Positions 1 through 10,033 of a stretch of DNA of 64,000 nucleotides are shown here, piece by piece. The DNA is from Winogradskyella undariae (GTDB lineage: Bacteria > Bacteroidota > Bacteroidia > Flavobacteriales > Flavobacteriaceae). The position numbers and the translations under genes were made by a program. Location: positions 372,001 through 436,000 of the forward strand of contig NZ_JABTEL010000002.1 of the NCBI RefSeq assembly GCF_013285155.1, given 5' to 3'. The notes beneath the pieces were generated by a model. The model ran no database searches. It was not told the origin of the DNA and was given only the letters and a program-made list of their open reading frames with translations. Each line of letters begins with the position of its first letter. Within the stretch, counting starts at the first letter, position 1.

Positions 1-1090
1 TGATTTGGCGCCGTTAGCACATTTGGCTTTGCCGTTACTTGGAAAAGGAAAAGTAGTACACAATAATAAAGAATATGATGCTAAGGCGCTTTTAGAAGAG
101 TTTAATTGGGAGCCTGTAAAGCTAGAAGCAAAGGAAGGTTTAGCTTTGTTAAACGGAACTCAGTTTATGAGTGCTTATGGTGTTTATTTATTATTAATGT
201 CTCATAAAACATCTTATTTAGCAGATATTATAGCAAGTGTTTCATTAGACGCTTTTGATGGACGATTAGATCCTTTTCACGATTTAGTTCATGCAGTAAG
301 GCCTCATCCCGGGCAACGAAAAGTAGCGAGACGTTTTAATGAATTTTTAAAAGGGAGTGAGCTTATTACACGCGATAAAGAACATGTACAGGATCCTTAT
401 TCTTTTCGTTGTATTCCACAGGTTCATGGGGCAACAAAGGATACTTTAGATTTTGTTGAAAAAGTAATTTTAACAGAAATTAATTCGGTAACAGATAATC
501 CTAATATTTTTCATGAAGAGGATTTAATAATTTCAGGAGGAAACTTTCATGGTCAGCCTTTAGCGTTAGCATTAGATTATTTAAAAATTGCTATGGCTGA
601 AATAGGAAATATCTCTGAACGACGAGTGTTTCAGTTGGTTTCAGGATTAAGAGGTTTACCAGCGTTTTTAGTAGATAACCCAGGTTTAAATTCAGGGTTT
701 ATGATTCCGCAATATACGGCAGCAAGTATTGTTAGTGCTAACAAGCAAATGGCATCACCTGCCAGTGTAGATAGTATTGTGTCTAGTAACGGTCAAGAAG
801 ATCATGTAAGTATGGGGGCAAATGCAGCGACACAAGCTTATACTTTGGTTAAAAATGTAGAGCGCGTTATAGCTATTGAATTAATGAATGCATCACAAGC
901 TTTAGAATTTAGAAGGCCTTTAAAAACGTCTCCTTTATTAGAATCTTTTTTGGAGCAATATAGAAAAGTTGTACCTTTTATAAAGGCAGATGAAGTACTG
1001 CATGATTCTATTGAAGCATCAATTCAGTTTTTAAAAGATGTAGATATTGAAATTGACGAGTTGTTTTTAAATCATTACGACCTAAAATAA
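1..1090 (+). CDS. hutH: Aromatic amino acid ammonia-lyase (HAL/TAL/PAL family), 3' part only
   Basis: The gene enters from the left edge. The first complete codon, at position 2, is the Asp that follows the Ala-Ser-Gly triad which cyclises to the MIO cofactor, so the triad itself lies just outside the window. Visible family motifs in order are DLAPLAH, QDPYSFRCIPQVHG, NSVTDNPNIF, SGGNFHGQPLAL and QEDHVSMGANA, all typical of histidine and related ammonia-lyases, which remove ammonia from an aromatic amino acid without an external cofactor. The residues that choose between His, Tyr and Phe lie upstream and cannot be seen, so the substrate is open. No other histidine utilisation gene is in the window. 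The gene ends at a strong bidirectional terminator. Confidence 0.85.
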   Translation, partial: DLAPLAHLALPLLGKGKVVHNNKEYDAKALLEEFNWEPVKLEAKEGLALLNGTQFMSAYGVYLLLMSHKTSYLADIIASVSLDAFDGRLDPFHDLVHAVRPHPGQRKVARRFNEFLKGSELITRDKEHVQDPYSFRCIPQVHGATKDTLDFVEKVILTEINSVTDNPNIFHEEDLIISGGNFHGQPLALALDYLKIAMAEIGNISERRVFQLVSGLRGLPAFLVDNPGLNSGFMIPQYTAASIVSANKQMASPASVDSIVSSNGQEDHVSMGANAATQAYTLVKNVERVIAIELMNASQALEFRRPLKTSPLLESFLEQYRKVVPFIKADEVLHDSIEASIQFLKDVDIEIDELFLNHYDLK

Positions 1091-1102
1091 TTTTAGATAT
1101 AA

Positions 1103-1133
1103 AATCCAGAGTGATGTTTGATCACTCTGGATT
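1103..1133. terminator. Bidirectional terminator between the ammonia-lyase and the STAS-like gene
   Basis: A perfect 13-bp stem (1103-1115 with 1121-1133) and a 5-nt loop sit between convergent genes, with T-rich sequence on both exits. The last codons and the TGA stop (1122-1124) of the minus-strand gene lie inside the stem. Confidence 0.85.
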
Positions 1134-1493
1134 AATTATTTTATCGGCCCAGCTGATGGCTTCTTCTAATTCTGAAAAAATTTCAAAATGTTTTTTGAAA
1201 AACATTTTTTCAATTTGGGCATTAATCTTTGCTTGGTAATTATTTGAAACAATTGCTATTCCTTCTAAATTTTGAATTTCTGAAGTTTTTAAATAGACTT
1301 TAGGGTCAACTGAGTAGGAGTTTATTCTGTTTGATATATATATAAAGGGCTTATTTGAAAAATAAGTTTCAGTAATCTGAATTAATGTATTATTTCTGTT
1401 TGATGTAACGTTAATGCCTTCTTTTATGATAACGATAATATAATGGTCATAAATTGTTACATCACAAAAATCGAATGTTAGGGATTCATTCAT
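1122..1493 (-). CDS. STAS/SpoIIAA-like small protein
   Basis: Small cytoplasmic protein of about 123 residues, with no signal peptide or membrane segment. It shares the signature ISNRINSYS followed by a Pro, and a C-terminal pattern FFxKxxxx(n)EAIxWxxxxxxE, with the protein at 35903-36322, so the two are paralogues. The fold is probably STAS-like (anti-sigma antagonist type), judged from length and alternating hydrophobic strands. A TTG-started version from 1523 would add ten residues, but the ATG at 1493 is preferred because the longer start abuts the clpC terminator. Partner and function are unknown. Confidence 0.6.
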   Translation of the reverse strand: MNESLTFDFCDVTIYDHYIIVIIKEGINVTSNRNNTLIQITETYFSNKPFIYISNRINSYSVDPKVYLKTSEIQNLEGIAIVSNNYQAKINAQIEKMFFKKHFEIFSELEEAISWADKIINPE

Positions 1494-1524
1494 TTGTAAA
1501 TGATAATTTAAAATAATTAGCAAT

Positions 1525-1561
1525 AAAAAAAAACTCTTTCATTTCAGAAAGAGTTTTTTTT
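1525..1561 (-). terminator. clpC terminator
   Basis: A 10-bp stem (1531-1540 with 1547-1556) with a 6-nt loop is followed on the minus strand by a run of T. It lies just downstream of the clpC stop codon. Confidence 0.85.
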
Positions 1562-1578
1562 GTCTATCTAATTAAAAT

Positions 1579-4131
1579 TTAAGATTCAGTTGTTTCTTCA
1601 GAAGATTTAATTTTAATATTAAGTGCATCATTTTCTGTATCTAAATCCATGAAAATAGTATCTCCTTCATGAAGTTTAGAGTTAATGATTTCTTCGGCAA
1701 GGGCATCTTCTACATATTTTTGAATAGCTCTATTTAAAGGTCGTGCACCATATTGTTTATCAAATCCTTTTTCAGCAATATAATCTTTAGCTTTATCTGT
1801 AAGCTGAAGCTCGTAACCAAGTCCTTTTATTCTATCGATAAGTTTAATAAGTTCGATATCTATAATTTTTCCAATGTCTTCTTTTTCTAAGGCATTGAAT
1901 ACAATAACATCGTCAATTCTATTTAAGAATTCCGGAGCAAAAGCTTTTTTAAGAGCATTTTCTATAACTCCTTTTGCATGATCTGATTCTTGTGCTATTG
2001 TAGCCGAAGTACCAAAACCTACACCAGATCCAAAATCTTTTAGTTTTCGGGCTCCAATGTTAGATGTCATGATGATTATAGTGTTTCTAAAATCAATTTT
2101 ACGACCTAAACTATCTGTTAAATAACCATCGTCTAAAACTTGTAATAGCATGTTAAATACATCTGGATGCGCTTTTTCTATCTCATCTAAAAGTACTACA
2201 GCGTATGGTTTACGGCGTATTTTTTCGGTCAATTGACCACCTTCTTCATAACCAACGTATCCCGGAGGCGCACCAACTAAACGAGAGATGGCAAATTTCT
2301 CCATGTATTCGCTCATGTCTATTCTAACTAAAGAATCTTCACTTTCAAATAATTCGCGAGCCAAAACTTTTGCTAATTGTGTTTTACCAACACCAGTTTG
2401 ACCTAAAAAGATAAATGAACCAATTGGTTTATTAGGATCTTTAAGTCCAGCTCTGTTTCTTTGTATGGCTTTAACAACCTTTGCAACTGCTTGGTCTTGA
2501 CCAATCACTTTTCCTTTAATAAGTTCTGGTAATTTAGACAATTTATTAATTTCAGTCTGCGCAATTTTATTTACAGGAATACCTGTCATCATAGAAACAA
2601 CATCGGCCACACTCTCTTCTGTAACGATTTCTTTATGAAGTTTTGTTTCTTCTTCCCATTTTTCTTGAGCAGTAGCAAGTTCTTTTTCTAAGCGTTTTTC
2701 ATCATCTCTAAGCTTTGCAGCTTCTTCATATTTCTGCTTCTTAACAACGCTATTCTTCGTTTCTTTAACTTCTTCAAGATTTTTCTCTAATTGAAGAATT
2801 TGTTTAGGAACATCAATATTTGTAATATGAACACGAGAACCTGCTTCATCTAAAGCATCAATAGCTTTGTCTGGAAGAAAACGTTCAGTCATATAGCGAT
2901 TAGTTAACTTCACACATGCTTCAATAGCTTCTTGTGTATAATTAACATTGTGGTGTTCTTCGTACTTCCCTTTAATATTATTAAGGATTTCTATCGTTTC
3001 TTCAACAGAAGTTGGTTCTACAATTACTTTTTGAAAACGACGCTCTAAAGCACCATCTTTTTCAATGTACTGTCTATATTCATCTAAAGTTGTTGCGCCA
3101 ATACATTGTATCTCACCTCTTGCTAAGGCAGGTTTAAACATGTTAGAAGCATCTAAACTTCCTGTAGCTCCACCAGCTCCAACAATAGTATGGATTTCAT
3201 CAATAAAAAGAATAATATCATCATTCTTTTCAAGCTCGTTCATCACCGCTTTCATGCGTTCTTCAAACTGACCTCTATATTTGGTTCCTGCAACTAAGCT
3301 TGCTAAATCTAAAGTAACAACACGTTTGTTAAATAGCGTACGTGATACTTTACGCTTTATAATTCTTAATGCAAGCCCTTCTGCAATGGCAGATTTACCA
3401 ACACCTGGTTCACCAATTAATAAAGGATTGTTTTTCTTTCTTCGACTTAAAATTTGAGAAACACGTTGTATTTCTTTTTCTCTACCAACAACAGGATCTA
3501 ATTTCCCTTCTTCTGCTAGTACAGTTAAGTCTCTTCCAAAATTATCTAAAACAGGTGTTTTAGATTTTTTGTTTGTTTTGTTAGGCTGCCCTCCAAAAGG
3601 ATTTTGTTTTGCGTCATCTTCTTCCTCATTAATATCGTCATCAGAAAACGATTCTGCCTTCGGAGTGTCTAAGTAATCATCTTCGCTAGTAATCATAGAT
3701 TTGAATTCTTCTTTAACATTATCATAATCAACTTTTAGCTTATTTAAAAGCTTAGTTGTTGGGTCATTTTCATTTCTTAAAATACACAATAATAAGTGGG
3801 CTGTATTAATTGAGGTACTTTGAAACAACTTAGCTTCTAAAAACGTTGTTTTTAAAGCACGCTCAGCTTGCCTTGTAAGGTGTAAGTTCTTTTTTTCATT
3901 AGATGTTGTAATGATATTAGGATTAGCAGGACTTAAAATCTCTACCTTTCTCCTTAAGTGATTAAGATCAATATCTAAAGCACTTAATATATCTATAGCT
4001 TTACCATCACCATCTCTTAATAAACCAAGCATTAAATGCTCAGTACCTATAAAATCATGACCTAAACGTAAAGCTTCTTCTTTGCTGTAAGCAATAACAT
4101 CTTTTACTCTTGGGGAAAAATTATCATCCAT
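1579..4131 (-). CDS. clpC: ATP-dependent Clp protease ATP-binding subunit ClpC
   Basis: Hexameric AAA+ unfoldase of 850 residues that feeds proteins to ClpP in the cytoplasm. Seen in order: an N-terminal Clp repeat domain (about 1-145), an acidic Asn/Lys-rich linker, first AAA module with Walker [10 protein letters not shown] near residue 238, a coiled-coil M-domain with the UVR motif [17 protein letters not shown] near 455-475 (the mark of ClpC rather than ClpA or ClpB), second Walker [10 protein letters not shown] near 575, and the ClpP-docking loop GVGFGT. The start is the ATG at 4131 ([10 protein letters not shown]), which fits the family; an upstream extension of 21 residues is possible but unlikely. 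It is monocistronic, divergent from gyrA. Confidence 0.96.
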   Translation of the reverse strand: MDDNFSPRVKDVIAYSKEEALRLGHDFIGTEHLMLGLLRDGDGKAIDILSALDIDLNHLRRKVEILSPANPNIITTSNEKKNLHLTRQAERALKTTFLEAKLFQSTSINTAHLLLCILRNENDPTTKLLNKLKVDYDNVKEEFKSMITSEDDYLDTPKAESFSDDDINEEEDDAKQNPFGGQPNKTNKKSKTPVLDNFGRDLTVLAEEGKLDPVVGREKEIQRVSQILSRRKKNNPLLIGEPGVGKSAIAEGLALRIIKRKVSRTLFNKRVVTLDLASLVAGTKYRGQFEERMKAVMNELEKNDDIILFIDEIHTIVGAGGATGSLDASNMFKPALARGEIQCIGATTLDEYRQYIEKDGALERRFQKVIVEPTSVEETIEILNNIKGKYEEHHNVNYTQEAIEACVKLTNRYMTERFLPDKAIDALDEAGSRVHITNIDVPKQILQLEKNLEEVKETKNSVVKKQKYEEAAKLRDDEKRLEKELATAQEKWEEETKLHKEIVTEESVADVVSMMTGIPVNKIAQTEINKLSKLPELIKGKVIGQDQAVAKVVKAIQRNRAGLKDPNKPIGSFIFLGQTGVGKTQLAKVLARELFESEDSLVRIDMSEYMEKFAISRLVGAPPGYVGYEEGGQLTEKIRRKPYAVVLLDEIEKAHPDVFNMLLQVLDDGYLTDSLGRKIDFRNTIIIMTSNIGARKLKDFGSGVGFGTSATIAQESDHAKGVIENALKKAFAPEFLNRIDDVIVFNALEKEDIGKIIDIELIKLIDRIKGLGYELQLTDKAKDYIAEKGFDKQYGARPLNRAIQKYVEDALAEEIINSKLHEGDTIFMDLDTENDALNIKIKSSEETTES

Positions 4132-4566
4132 ATTATATTCCTTTCTCTTTCTTTCTGCATTAAAAATAATAAAAACATATTGAGTAAAGGTCAAAAACTG
4201 TACCTAAACCATGTGAATTTAAAAAAGAAGCACTAAATAATTTAAATTATACTGTACTAGCAATGATAAATAAGATTTAAGAGATGTTCTGTTAAAGTCT
4301 TATTTATTAGGGGTATATAAGTATAATAGAAAGAAATTATGTCAGGTCTTTCGATCTTTCTTTGGTGTTCAATAAATGTTTAAAACGAAGAGACTAAAAA
4401 AGCATTTTATCTCAAAGTTAATTCACAGATACTTATTAACTAAAAGGCTATTGTGTATTGTTAATAAAAAATACCAAAAATGATAATGAATTTGGGAATA
4501 AACAGTAGTATTTTGGTTATATTAGCATGTTAAGAAAACTTAGAAAAAAACTAATTAATTTTATAT
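4132..4566. other. Divergent clpC-gyrA intergenic region
   Basis: There is no convincing gene in these 435 bases. It must hold the promoters of clpC (leftward) and gyrA (rightward). The only good match to TAnnTTFG-type -7 boxes, read as TAnnTTTG, is TAACTTTG on the minus strand at 4413-4420. Toward gyrA there is only an imperfect match (TATTTTG near 4510). Confidence 0.5.
4413..4420 (-). promoter_or_regulatory. Candidate -7 box for clpC
   Basis: TAACTTTG on the minus strand matches the Bacteroidota -7 consensus TAnnTTTG. No clear -33 TTTG is present and the leader would be about 280 nt, so this is weak. Confidence 0.25.
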
Positions 4567-7107
4567 ATGGCAGAAGGAGAAAAGCTCATTCCAATTAACA
4601 TTGAAGATGAAATGAAATCGGCTTACATTGACTATTCAATGTCAGTCATTGTGTCACGTGCGTTACCAGATGTAAGAGATGGTTTAAAACCTGTACATAG
4701 ACGTGTACTTTACGGTATGCACGAACTTGGTATTAGAGCAAATTCGGCACATAAAAAGTCAGCAAGAATTGTCGGTGAAGTTTTAGGAAAGTATCACCCA
4801 CATGGAGATACCTCTGTTTATGATGCAATGGTACGTATGGCTCAAGAGTGGAGTTTACGTTACATGTTAGTCGATGGACAAGGTAACTTTGGATCTGTGG
4901 ATGGTGATAGTCCTGCAGCAATGCGTTATACAGAAGCAAGAATGCGAAAGATATCTGAGGATATGTTAGCTGATATTGATAAAGAAACTGTAGATCATAA
5001 ATTAAACTTTGATGATACGTTAAAAGAACCAACAGTTCTTCCTACACGTATTCCTGGTCTTTTAGTAAATGGAGCTTCGGGGATTGCTGTGGGTATGGCT
5101 ACTAATATGCCTCCACATAACTTAACTGAAGTTGTAAATGGTACTATAGCTTACATTGAGAATAATGATATTGAAATAGATGAATTAATTCAACATATAA
5201 AAGCTCCAGATTTCCCAACAGGAGGAACTATTTATGGCTATGATGGAGTTAAGGAAGCTTTTCATACAGGACGTGGACGTATTGTAATGCGTGGTAAAGC
5301 GGTTATCGAAGAAGTACATGGTAGAGAATGTATTATTGTAACTGAAATTCCTTACCAAGTCAATAAGGCAGACATGATAAAAAAGACTGCTGATTTGGTT
5401 AACGATAAAAAAATGGAAGGTATTTCTTCTATACGTGATGAATCGGATAGAAATGGAATGCGTATTGTTTACATTTTAAAACGTGATGCAATACCTAATA
5501 TCGTTCTTAATAAACTATATAAATATTCAGCACTACAAACATCTTTTAGTGTGAATAATATTGCGTTAGTTAATGGGCGTCCTCAGCTTTTAAACTTAAA
5601 AGAACTTATTCATTATTTCGTTGAGCATAGACATGAAGTTGTTGTAAGACGTACAACATATGAATTACGTAAGGCAGAAGAAAGAGCACATATCTTAGAA
5701 GGTTTAATTATCGCTTCAGATAATATTGATGAGGTAATTAAAATTATTAGAGCTTCTAATAATGCAGATGAAGCACGTAATAGTTTAATTGAACGTTTCA
5801 AACTTTCAGAGCTTCAAGCCAAAGCTATTGTTGAGATGCGATTACGTCAGTTAACAGGCTTAGAACAAGATAAATTACGTTCTGAATATGATGAAATAAT
5901 GAAAACCATTATTGACCTTAAAGATATCCTAGACAGAAAAGAACGTCGAATGGCTATTATTAAGGAAGAATTAGAAGTTGTTAGAGAGAAATATGGAGAT
6001 GAGCGTCGTTCTATAATTGAATATGCTGGTGGTGATTTAAGTATCGAAGATATGATTCCGGATGCGCAAGTTGTAATTACAATATCGCATGCAGGTTATA
6101 TTAAAAGAACATCACTTAGTGAATACAAAACTCAGAATAGAGGCGGTGTTGGACAAAAAGCAACAACAACTCGTAATGAAGATTTCTTAGAACATTTATT
6201 TGTAGGTACAAACCATCAATACATGTTATTCTTTACTCAAAAAGGAAAATGTTTCTGGATGCGTGTTTACGAAATACCAGAAGGTTCTAAAACTTCAAAA
6301 GGTAGAGCAATTCAAAATCTAGTAAACATTGAGCAAGATGATAAAGTTATGGCTTTCATTTGTACTCAAGATTTAAAAGATGAAGAATACATTAATAGTC
6401 ACTATGTCATAATGGCGACTAAAAAAGGTCAGGTTAAGAAAACATCTTTAGAACAATATTCTAGACCAAGATCAAACGGTATTAATGCGATTACTATTAA
6501 GGAAGACGATGTTTTATTAGAAGCAAAATTAACAACAGGCGAAAGTCAAGTGATGTTAGCGTTGAAATCTGGTAAGGCAATACGTTTTGAGGAAGCTAAA
6601 ACTAGACCAATGGGTAGAGGAGCTTCTGGTGTTCGTGGAATTAGACTTCAAGACGAAAAAACGGATGAAGTTATCGGTATGATTGCTGTAGATGATATGG
6701 AAAGTAACATCTTAGTGGTTTCTGAAAATGGATACGGTAAACGATCTAGTCTAGAAGATTACAGAATTACCAATAGAGGTGGAAAAGGTGTAAAAACAAT
6801 TTCTATCACAGAGAAAACAGGTAATTTAGTATCTATTAAAAATGTAACAGATGAAGATGATTTAATGATTATTAATAAATCTGGAATTGCAATTCGTATG
6901 GCTGTAGCTGATTTACGTGTCATGGGAAGAGCAACTCAAGGTGTTAAATTAATAAACCTTAAAGGGAATGATTCTATTGCTGCAGTAGCTAAAGTTATGA
7001 AAGATGACGAAGAGGTTATTGAAGATATAGAAGCTGAAATCATTGGAGATGGTGATACCAATGAAGATGATGGTACAGCTATTGATAATAATGAAACTGA
7101 AAACTAA
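4567..7107 (+). CDS. gyrA: DNA gyrase subunit A
   Basis: Breakage-reunion subunit of DNA gyrase, 846 residues, working as A2B2 with GyrB to introduce negative supercoils. The catalytic Tyr is Tyr121 in [10 protein letters not shown]. The quinolone-determining stretch reads [10 protein letters not shown], with Thr82 and Asp86 at the positions of E. coli Ser83 and Asp87. The C-terminal beta-pinwheel carries a GyrA-box-like TNRGGKG near residue 735, and a short acidic tail rich in Asp, Glu and Asn follows. gyrB is not in the window. A TPR protein follows 27 bp downstream and may be co-transcribed. Confidence 0.97.
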   Translation: MAEGEKLIPINIEDEMKSAYIDYSMSVIVSRALPDVRDGLKPVHRRVLYGMHELGIRANSAHKKSARIVGEVLGKYHPHGDTSVYDAMVRMAQEWSLRYMLVDGQGNFGSVDGDSPAAMRYTEARMRKISEDMLADIDKETVDHKLNFDDTLKEPTVLPTRIPGLLVNGASGIAVGMATNMPPHNLTEVVNGTIAYIENNDIEIDELIQHIKAPDFPTGGTIYGYDGVKEAFHTGRGRIVMRGKAVIEEVHGRECIIVTEIPYQVNKADMIKKTADLVNDKKMEGISSIRDESDRNGMRIVYILKRDAIPNIVLNKLYKYSALQTSFSVNNIALVNGRPQLLNLKELIHYFVEHRHEVVVRRTTYELRKAEERAHILEGLIIASDNIDEVIKIIRASNNADEARNSLIERFKLSELQAKAIVEMRLRQLTGLEQDKLRSEYDEIMKTIIDLKDILDRKERRMAIIKEELEVVREKYGDERRSIIEYAGGDLSIEDMIPDAQVVITISHAGYIKRTSLSEYKTQNRGGVGQKATTTRNEDFLEHLFVGTNHQYMLFFTQKGKCFWMRVYEIPEGSKTSKGRAIQNLVNIEQDDKVMAFICTQDLKDEEYINSHYVIMATKKGQVKKTSLEQYSRPRSNGINAITIKEDDVLLEAKLTTGESQVMLALKSGKAIRFEEAKTRPMGRGASGVRGIRLQDEKTDEVIGMIAVDDMESNILVVSENGYGKRSSLEDYRITNRGGKGVKTISITEKTGNLVSIKNVTDEDDLMIINKSGIAIRMAVADLRVMGRATQGVKLINLKGNDSIAAVAKVMKDDEEVIEDIEAEIIGDGDTNEDDGTAIDNNETEN

Positions 7108-7134
7108 ATTAACAAATAAATTATTTATTACAAG

Positions 7135-8421
7135 ATGAAAAAATTAATGACATTAATGCTACTCTTAGCTGTTTCGTCAATGTCCTTTGCTCAAAAAAAT
7201 GAGGTAAAAGCAATTGAGAAGGCACTAAAGAATTCAAATTTTGGAGATGCCAAATCTGCAGTAACTTCAGCGGAAGCTCTGATTGGTAGTATGGACGATA
7301 AAACTAAAGCAAAGTTTTATTATTTAAAAGCTCAGGCTTTATATGCAGAAGGTAAAGGTACTGATGCTAATATTGATGAAGCGATAGTAAGTTTAGACAA
7401 CTTAAAAGAATTAGAATCTAAAATGGGTAAATTAAAATATACCCAAGAAGCTAATGTAATGTCTGAAGGAATGGTTAATACATTTTTAACCAATGCCAAT
7501 AATGCATTTTCAAGTAAAAATTATAAAGCTGCGGCTAAAGGTTTTGAAAAAGTTTATAGAATGTCTCCGCAAGATACATTGTATTTATATTATGCCGCTT
7601 CATCAGCAGTAACTGAACAAGATTATGATACTGCTTTAGATTATTATATTGAACTAAAGAATCTTGGTTACACAGGTATCAAAATGAATTATTTTGCAAC
7701 CAATGCAGAAACAGGTGAGGAGGAACTTTTTCCAGATAAAGCACAAAGAACTTTTTCTTTAAAAGCTAAATTACATAACAAGCCTAGAGATGAAAAAAGT
7801 GAATCTAATGCCGCTGAAATTGTAAAAAATATAGCTTTAATTTATGTGTCTCAAGGAGAGAATGAAAAAGCATTAGCAGCAATGTCTGATGCTAGATCTC
7901 AAAACCCTGACGATATAGGGTTATTATTATCTGAAGCAAATGTTTATTTAAAAATGGGTAATAGAGATAAATTTAAGGAGTTAATGGAGCAAGCGACTCA
8001 GAAAGATCCAGATAATGCTGAACTACAGTATAACTTAGGTGTTTTAGCTGCTGAAGCTGGTAACTCAGAATCTGCTATTAAATATTACAATAAGGCTATT
8101 ACAATTAACCCTAATTATGTGGATGCATATACTAATTTAGCTGTTGTTATTTTAGCAGGTGAAGCTGCAATTGTTGAAGAAATGAATGGTTTAGGTACAA
8201 GTTCTGCTGATAATAGAAAATATGATGAACTTAAAGAAAAGCGTTCTCAATTATATTCTGATGCTATTCCTTATCTAGAAAAATCATTAGAATTAAAAGA
8301 ATCTAATATTGATGCTGCTAAAACATTAATGAATATCTATAGTGCATTAGGAGAAACAGATAAATTTAAAACTATGCGAGCTAGAGTTGAAGCAATGGAA
8401 GCTTCTGCTGCTGGTAACTAA
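7135..8421 (+). CDS. Exported TPR-repeat protein
   Basis: A 428-residue protein with an N-terminal signal peptide (MKKLMTLMLLLAVSSMSFA, then Gln) and tetratricopeptide repeats over most of its length. The clearest repeat lies around residues 290-330 (AELQYNLGVLAAEAGNSE, then a repeat ending NPNYVDAYTNLAVV). TPR arrays are protein-binding scaffolds, so a periplasmic or outer-membrane-facing assembly role is likely, but the partner is unknown. It lies 27 bp after gyrA and ends at a strong terminator, so it is probably read from gyrA transcripts. Confidence 0.75.
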   Translation: MKKLMTLMLLLAVSSMSFAQKNEVKAIEKALKNSNFGDAKSAVTSAEALIGSMDDKTKAKFYYLKAQALYAEGKGTDANIDEAIVSLDNLKELESKMGKLKYTQEANVMSEGMVNTFLTNANNAFSSKNYKAAAKGFEKVYRMSPQDTLYLYYAASSAVTEQDYDTALDYYIELKNLGYTGIKMNYFATNAETGEEELFPDKAQRTFSLKAKLHNKPRDEKSESNAAEIVKNIALIYVSQGENEKALAAMSDARSQNPDDIGLLLSEANVYLKMGNRDKFKELMEQATQKDPDNAELQYNLGVLAAEAGNSESAIKYYNKAITINPNYVDAYTNLAVVILAGEAAIVEEMNGLGTSSADNRKYDELKEKRSQLYSDAIPYLEKSLELKESNIDAAKTLMNIYSALGETDKFKTMRARVEAMEASAAGN

Positions 8422-8450
8422 AGTTTAGTATTCTTATTACAAGAACAAAA

Positions 8451-8484
8451 AAAATGGTCGGAAGAAATTCCGACCATTTTTTTT
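8451..8484 (+). terminator. gyrA-TPR operon terminator
   Basis: Perfect 13-bp stem (8451-8463 with 8468-8480) closed by a GAAA tetraloop and followed by a T-run. The A-rich 5' side could let it act leftward as well, though the next gene leftward ends 90 bp away. Confidence 0.9.
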
Positions 8485-8571
8485 GTAAAGAATTAAGAGG
8501 CTAGAATAAATATATATTATATCTATATAGGCTATAAATAAGTAAATAGCTTTTTAATAATGCCGTGAAAT

Positions 8572-9126
8572 TTATTTCCACTTAATGCTGCAACCCATAC
8601 TTGGTTTTTGATCAGCGCTTATAGGCGTATTTGTTATTAAAGCAGTCATTGCAGCTCTAAGATCTTTTCCTGTTACAGGTTTGTCATTCTCAGGTCTAGA
8701 ATCATCTAATTGACCTGTATAGACTAATTTTAAATCGGCATCGAATAAGAAAAAATCAGGTGTACAAGCAGCATTATAGGCTTTTGCAATATTTTGAGTT
8801 TGATCGTATAAATATGGAAATATATAATCTTCATTTATTGCGTATTTGGCCATTAAATCGGGTCTGTCTTGCGGATGGGTTAAGACATCATTACTAGAAA
8901 TAGCAATACAGTTAATACCTTTTGAAATGTAATCTTTAGCTAATTGAGATAGTTCTGAGCTTACATGATTAACAAAGGGACAGTGGTTACATATAAACAT
9001 CACCAATGTTCCTGTTGTACCTTTTAATTCGTTTAGAGATTTCTTTGTGTTATCTACACTATCTTTAAGTCTGAAGTGCGGTGCTATGGTGCCTAAGGGT
9101 AGCATGTTAGATTCTGTACGAGCCAT
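8572..9126 (-). CDS. Thioredoxin-family (AhpC/TSA-like) redox protein
   Basis: A 184-residue thioredoxin-fold protein with the active-site pair Cys46 and Cys49 in CNHCPFV, plus a family-typical N-terminal stretch (GTIAPHFRLKD). The pattern SNDVLTHPQDRPDLM and the C-terminal MGCSIKWK are typical of the stand-alone thioredoxin-like proteins annotated in many bacteria as AhpC/TSA family. No signal peptide is seen, so it probably acts in the cytoplasm as a thiol-disulfide or peroxide-reducing enzyme. It is divergent from csaA. The substrate is unknown. Confidence 0.8.
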   Translation of the reverse strand: MARTESNMLPLGTIAPHFRLKDSVDNTKKSLNELKGTTGTLVMFICNHCPFVNHVSSELSQLAKDYISKGINCIAISSNDVLTHPQDRPDLMAKYAINEDYIFPYLYDQTQNIAKAYNAACTPDFFLFDADLKLVYTGQLDDSRPENDKPVTGKDLRAAMTALITNTPISADQKPSMGCSIKWK

Positions 9127-9134
9127 TATTTCTT

Positions 9135-9142
9135 TATATTTG
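9135..9142 (+). promoter_or_regulatory. Candidate -7 box for csaA
   Basis: TATATTTG matches TAnnTTTG and lies 38 bp before the csaA ATG at 9180. The -33 element is not clear. Confidence 0.3.
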
Positions 9143-9179
9143 TTTTTATTAATCCGTTATATTGACCTCAGCAAAAGAT

Positions 9180-9515
9180 ATGGAAAAGATAGTAACATTT
9201 GAAGACTTTACAAAAGTAGATTTAAGAATAGGTACAATTGTAGAAGTGAATGCTTTTCCTAAAGCACATCGTTCAGCTTATCAATTAATTATAGATTTTG
9301 GTGTTTTAGGATTTAAAAAAACTTCTGCCCAAATTACAACTCAATATCAAAAAGAAGATTTAATAGATAGGCAAATTGTGGCTGTCGTTAATTTTCCTAA
9401 AAAGCAAATAGCTAATTTTATGAGTGAATGTTTAGTTGTTGGTGCAGTAAAATCAAATGATGTGTTTTTATTACATCCAGAAACTAAAGTTAAAAATGGG
9501 AGTCCTATTTCTTAA
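9180..9515 (+). CDS. csaA: CsaA-like tRNA-binding domain protein
   Basis: A 111-residue stand-alone tRNA-binding (EMAP/Trbp111-type) OB-fold protein, about the usual length of CsaA (about 110). Visible are the family features VDLRIGTIVEVNAFPKAHRS and the C-terminal VKNGSPIS. CsaA binds tRNA or unfolded protein and was described as a chaperone-like factor. The ATG at 9180 (MEKIVTFEDF) is preferred over a TTG at 9162, because family members begin just before this point. It converges on the DUF3276 gene through a shared terminator. Confidence 0.88.
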   Translation: MEKIVTFEDFTKVDLRIGTIVEVNAFPKAHRSAYQLIIDFGVLGFKKTSAQITTQYQKEDLIDRQIVAVVNFPKKQIANFMSECLVVGAVKSNDVFLLHPETKVKNGSPIS

Positions 9516-9535
9516 AAATCTATAATCTAAAAATA

Positions 9536-9568
9536 AAATTCCCTGATAAATTTTTATCAGGGGATTTT
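9536..9568. terminator. Bidirectional terminator between csaA and the DUF3276 gene
   Basis: A stem of CCCTGATAAA paired with TTTATCAGGG is flanked by A-rich and T-rich arms, between convergent genes. Confidence 0.8.
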
Positions 9569-9588
9569 ATAGTTTAATATAATTTATC

Positions 9589-9969
9589 TTAGATATCGTC
9601 AAAGCTAATATCTGTAAAACTTTCTGTGTCTCCTGATGTTTTTACTTCTTCAGTTACAAACTCATCTTCACGTTTAAAATCTTTTTGATGACGTTCGCTA
9701 ATAACTTCCTGACCTTTTTCATTAATAATATAATCAGTCATTTCAGCTAAAATTTCTTTAAATTCGGTAAAGTCTTCTTTATATAAATAAATCTTATGTT
9801 TTTTGTAATAAAAAGATCCATCATCATTAGTGAACTTTTTACTTTCAGTAACTGTTAAATAATAATCCCCAGCTTTTGTTGCTCTAACATCAAAAAAATA
9901 TGTTCTCCTTCCTGCACGTAATACTTTAGAATAGATTTCTTCTTTGTCCGTCATTTCATAATCACTCAT
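9589..9969 (-). CDS. Pur-alpha-like DUF3276 nucleic-acid-binding protein
   Basis: A 126-residue PUR-domain protein. The conserved core IYSKVLRAGRRTYFFDVRATK and YYLTVTESKK forms the beta-sheet-helix repeat that binds single-stranded DNA or RNA in the Pur-alpha/BpuR family, and the C-terminal third is acidic and poorly conserved. Such proteins are widespread in Bacteroidota as DUF3276. No partner gene is adjacent except the divergently unlinked ABC exporter downstream on the same strand. The nucleic-acid target is unknown. Confidence 0.85.
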   Translation of the reverse strand: MSDYEMTDKEEIYSKVLRAGRRTYFFDVRATKAGDYYLTVTESKKFTNDDGSFYYKKHKIYLYKEDFTEFKEILAEMTDYIINEKGQEVISERHQKDFKREDEFVTEEVKTSGDTESFTDISFDDI

Positions 9970-10033
9970 AACTCAATCTTATTTTAATTTCAATCCAAAA
10001 ATCTAAAAAAAAAGTAACCTAAACAACAAATAA

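Noticed and set aside
1579..4194. Longer ClpC start at 4194
   Set aside because: The extra 21 residues do not fit the family, whose N-terminus begins at [10 protein letters not shown] (4131).
4807..4845. Quinolone-resistance mutation in gyrA (Thr at the E. coli Ser83 position)
   Set aside because: Thr there is normal in flavobacteria as far as I know, so it is not evidence of resistance.
4733..5032. A 99-codon minus-strand frame
   Set aside because: It is antisense to the conserved GyrA catalytic region.
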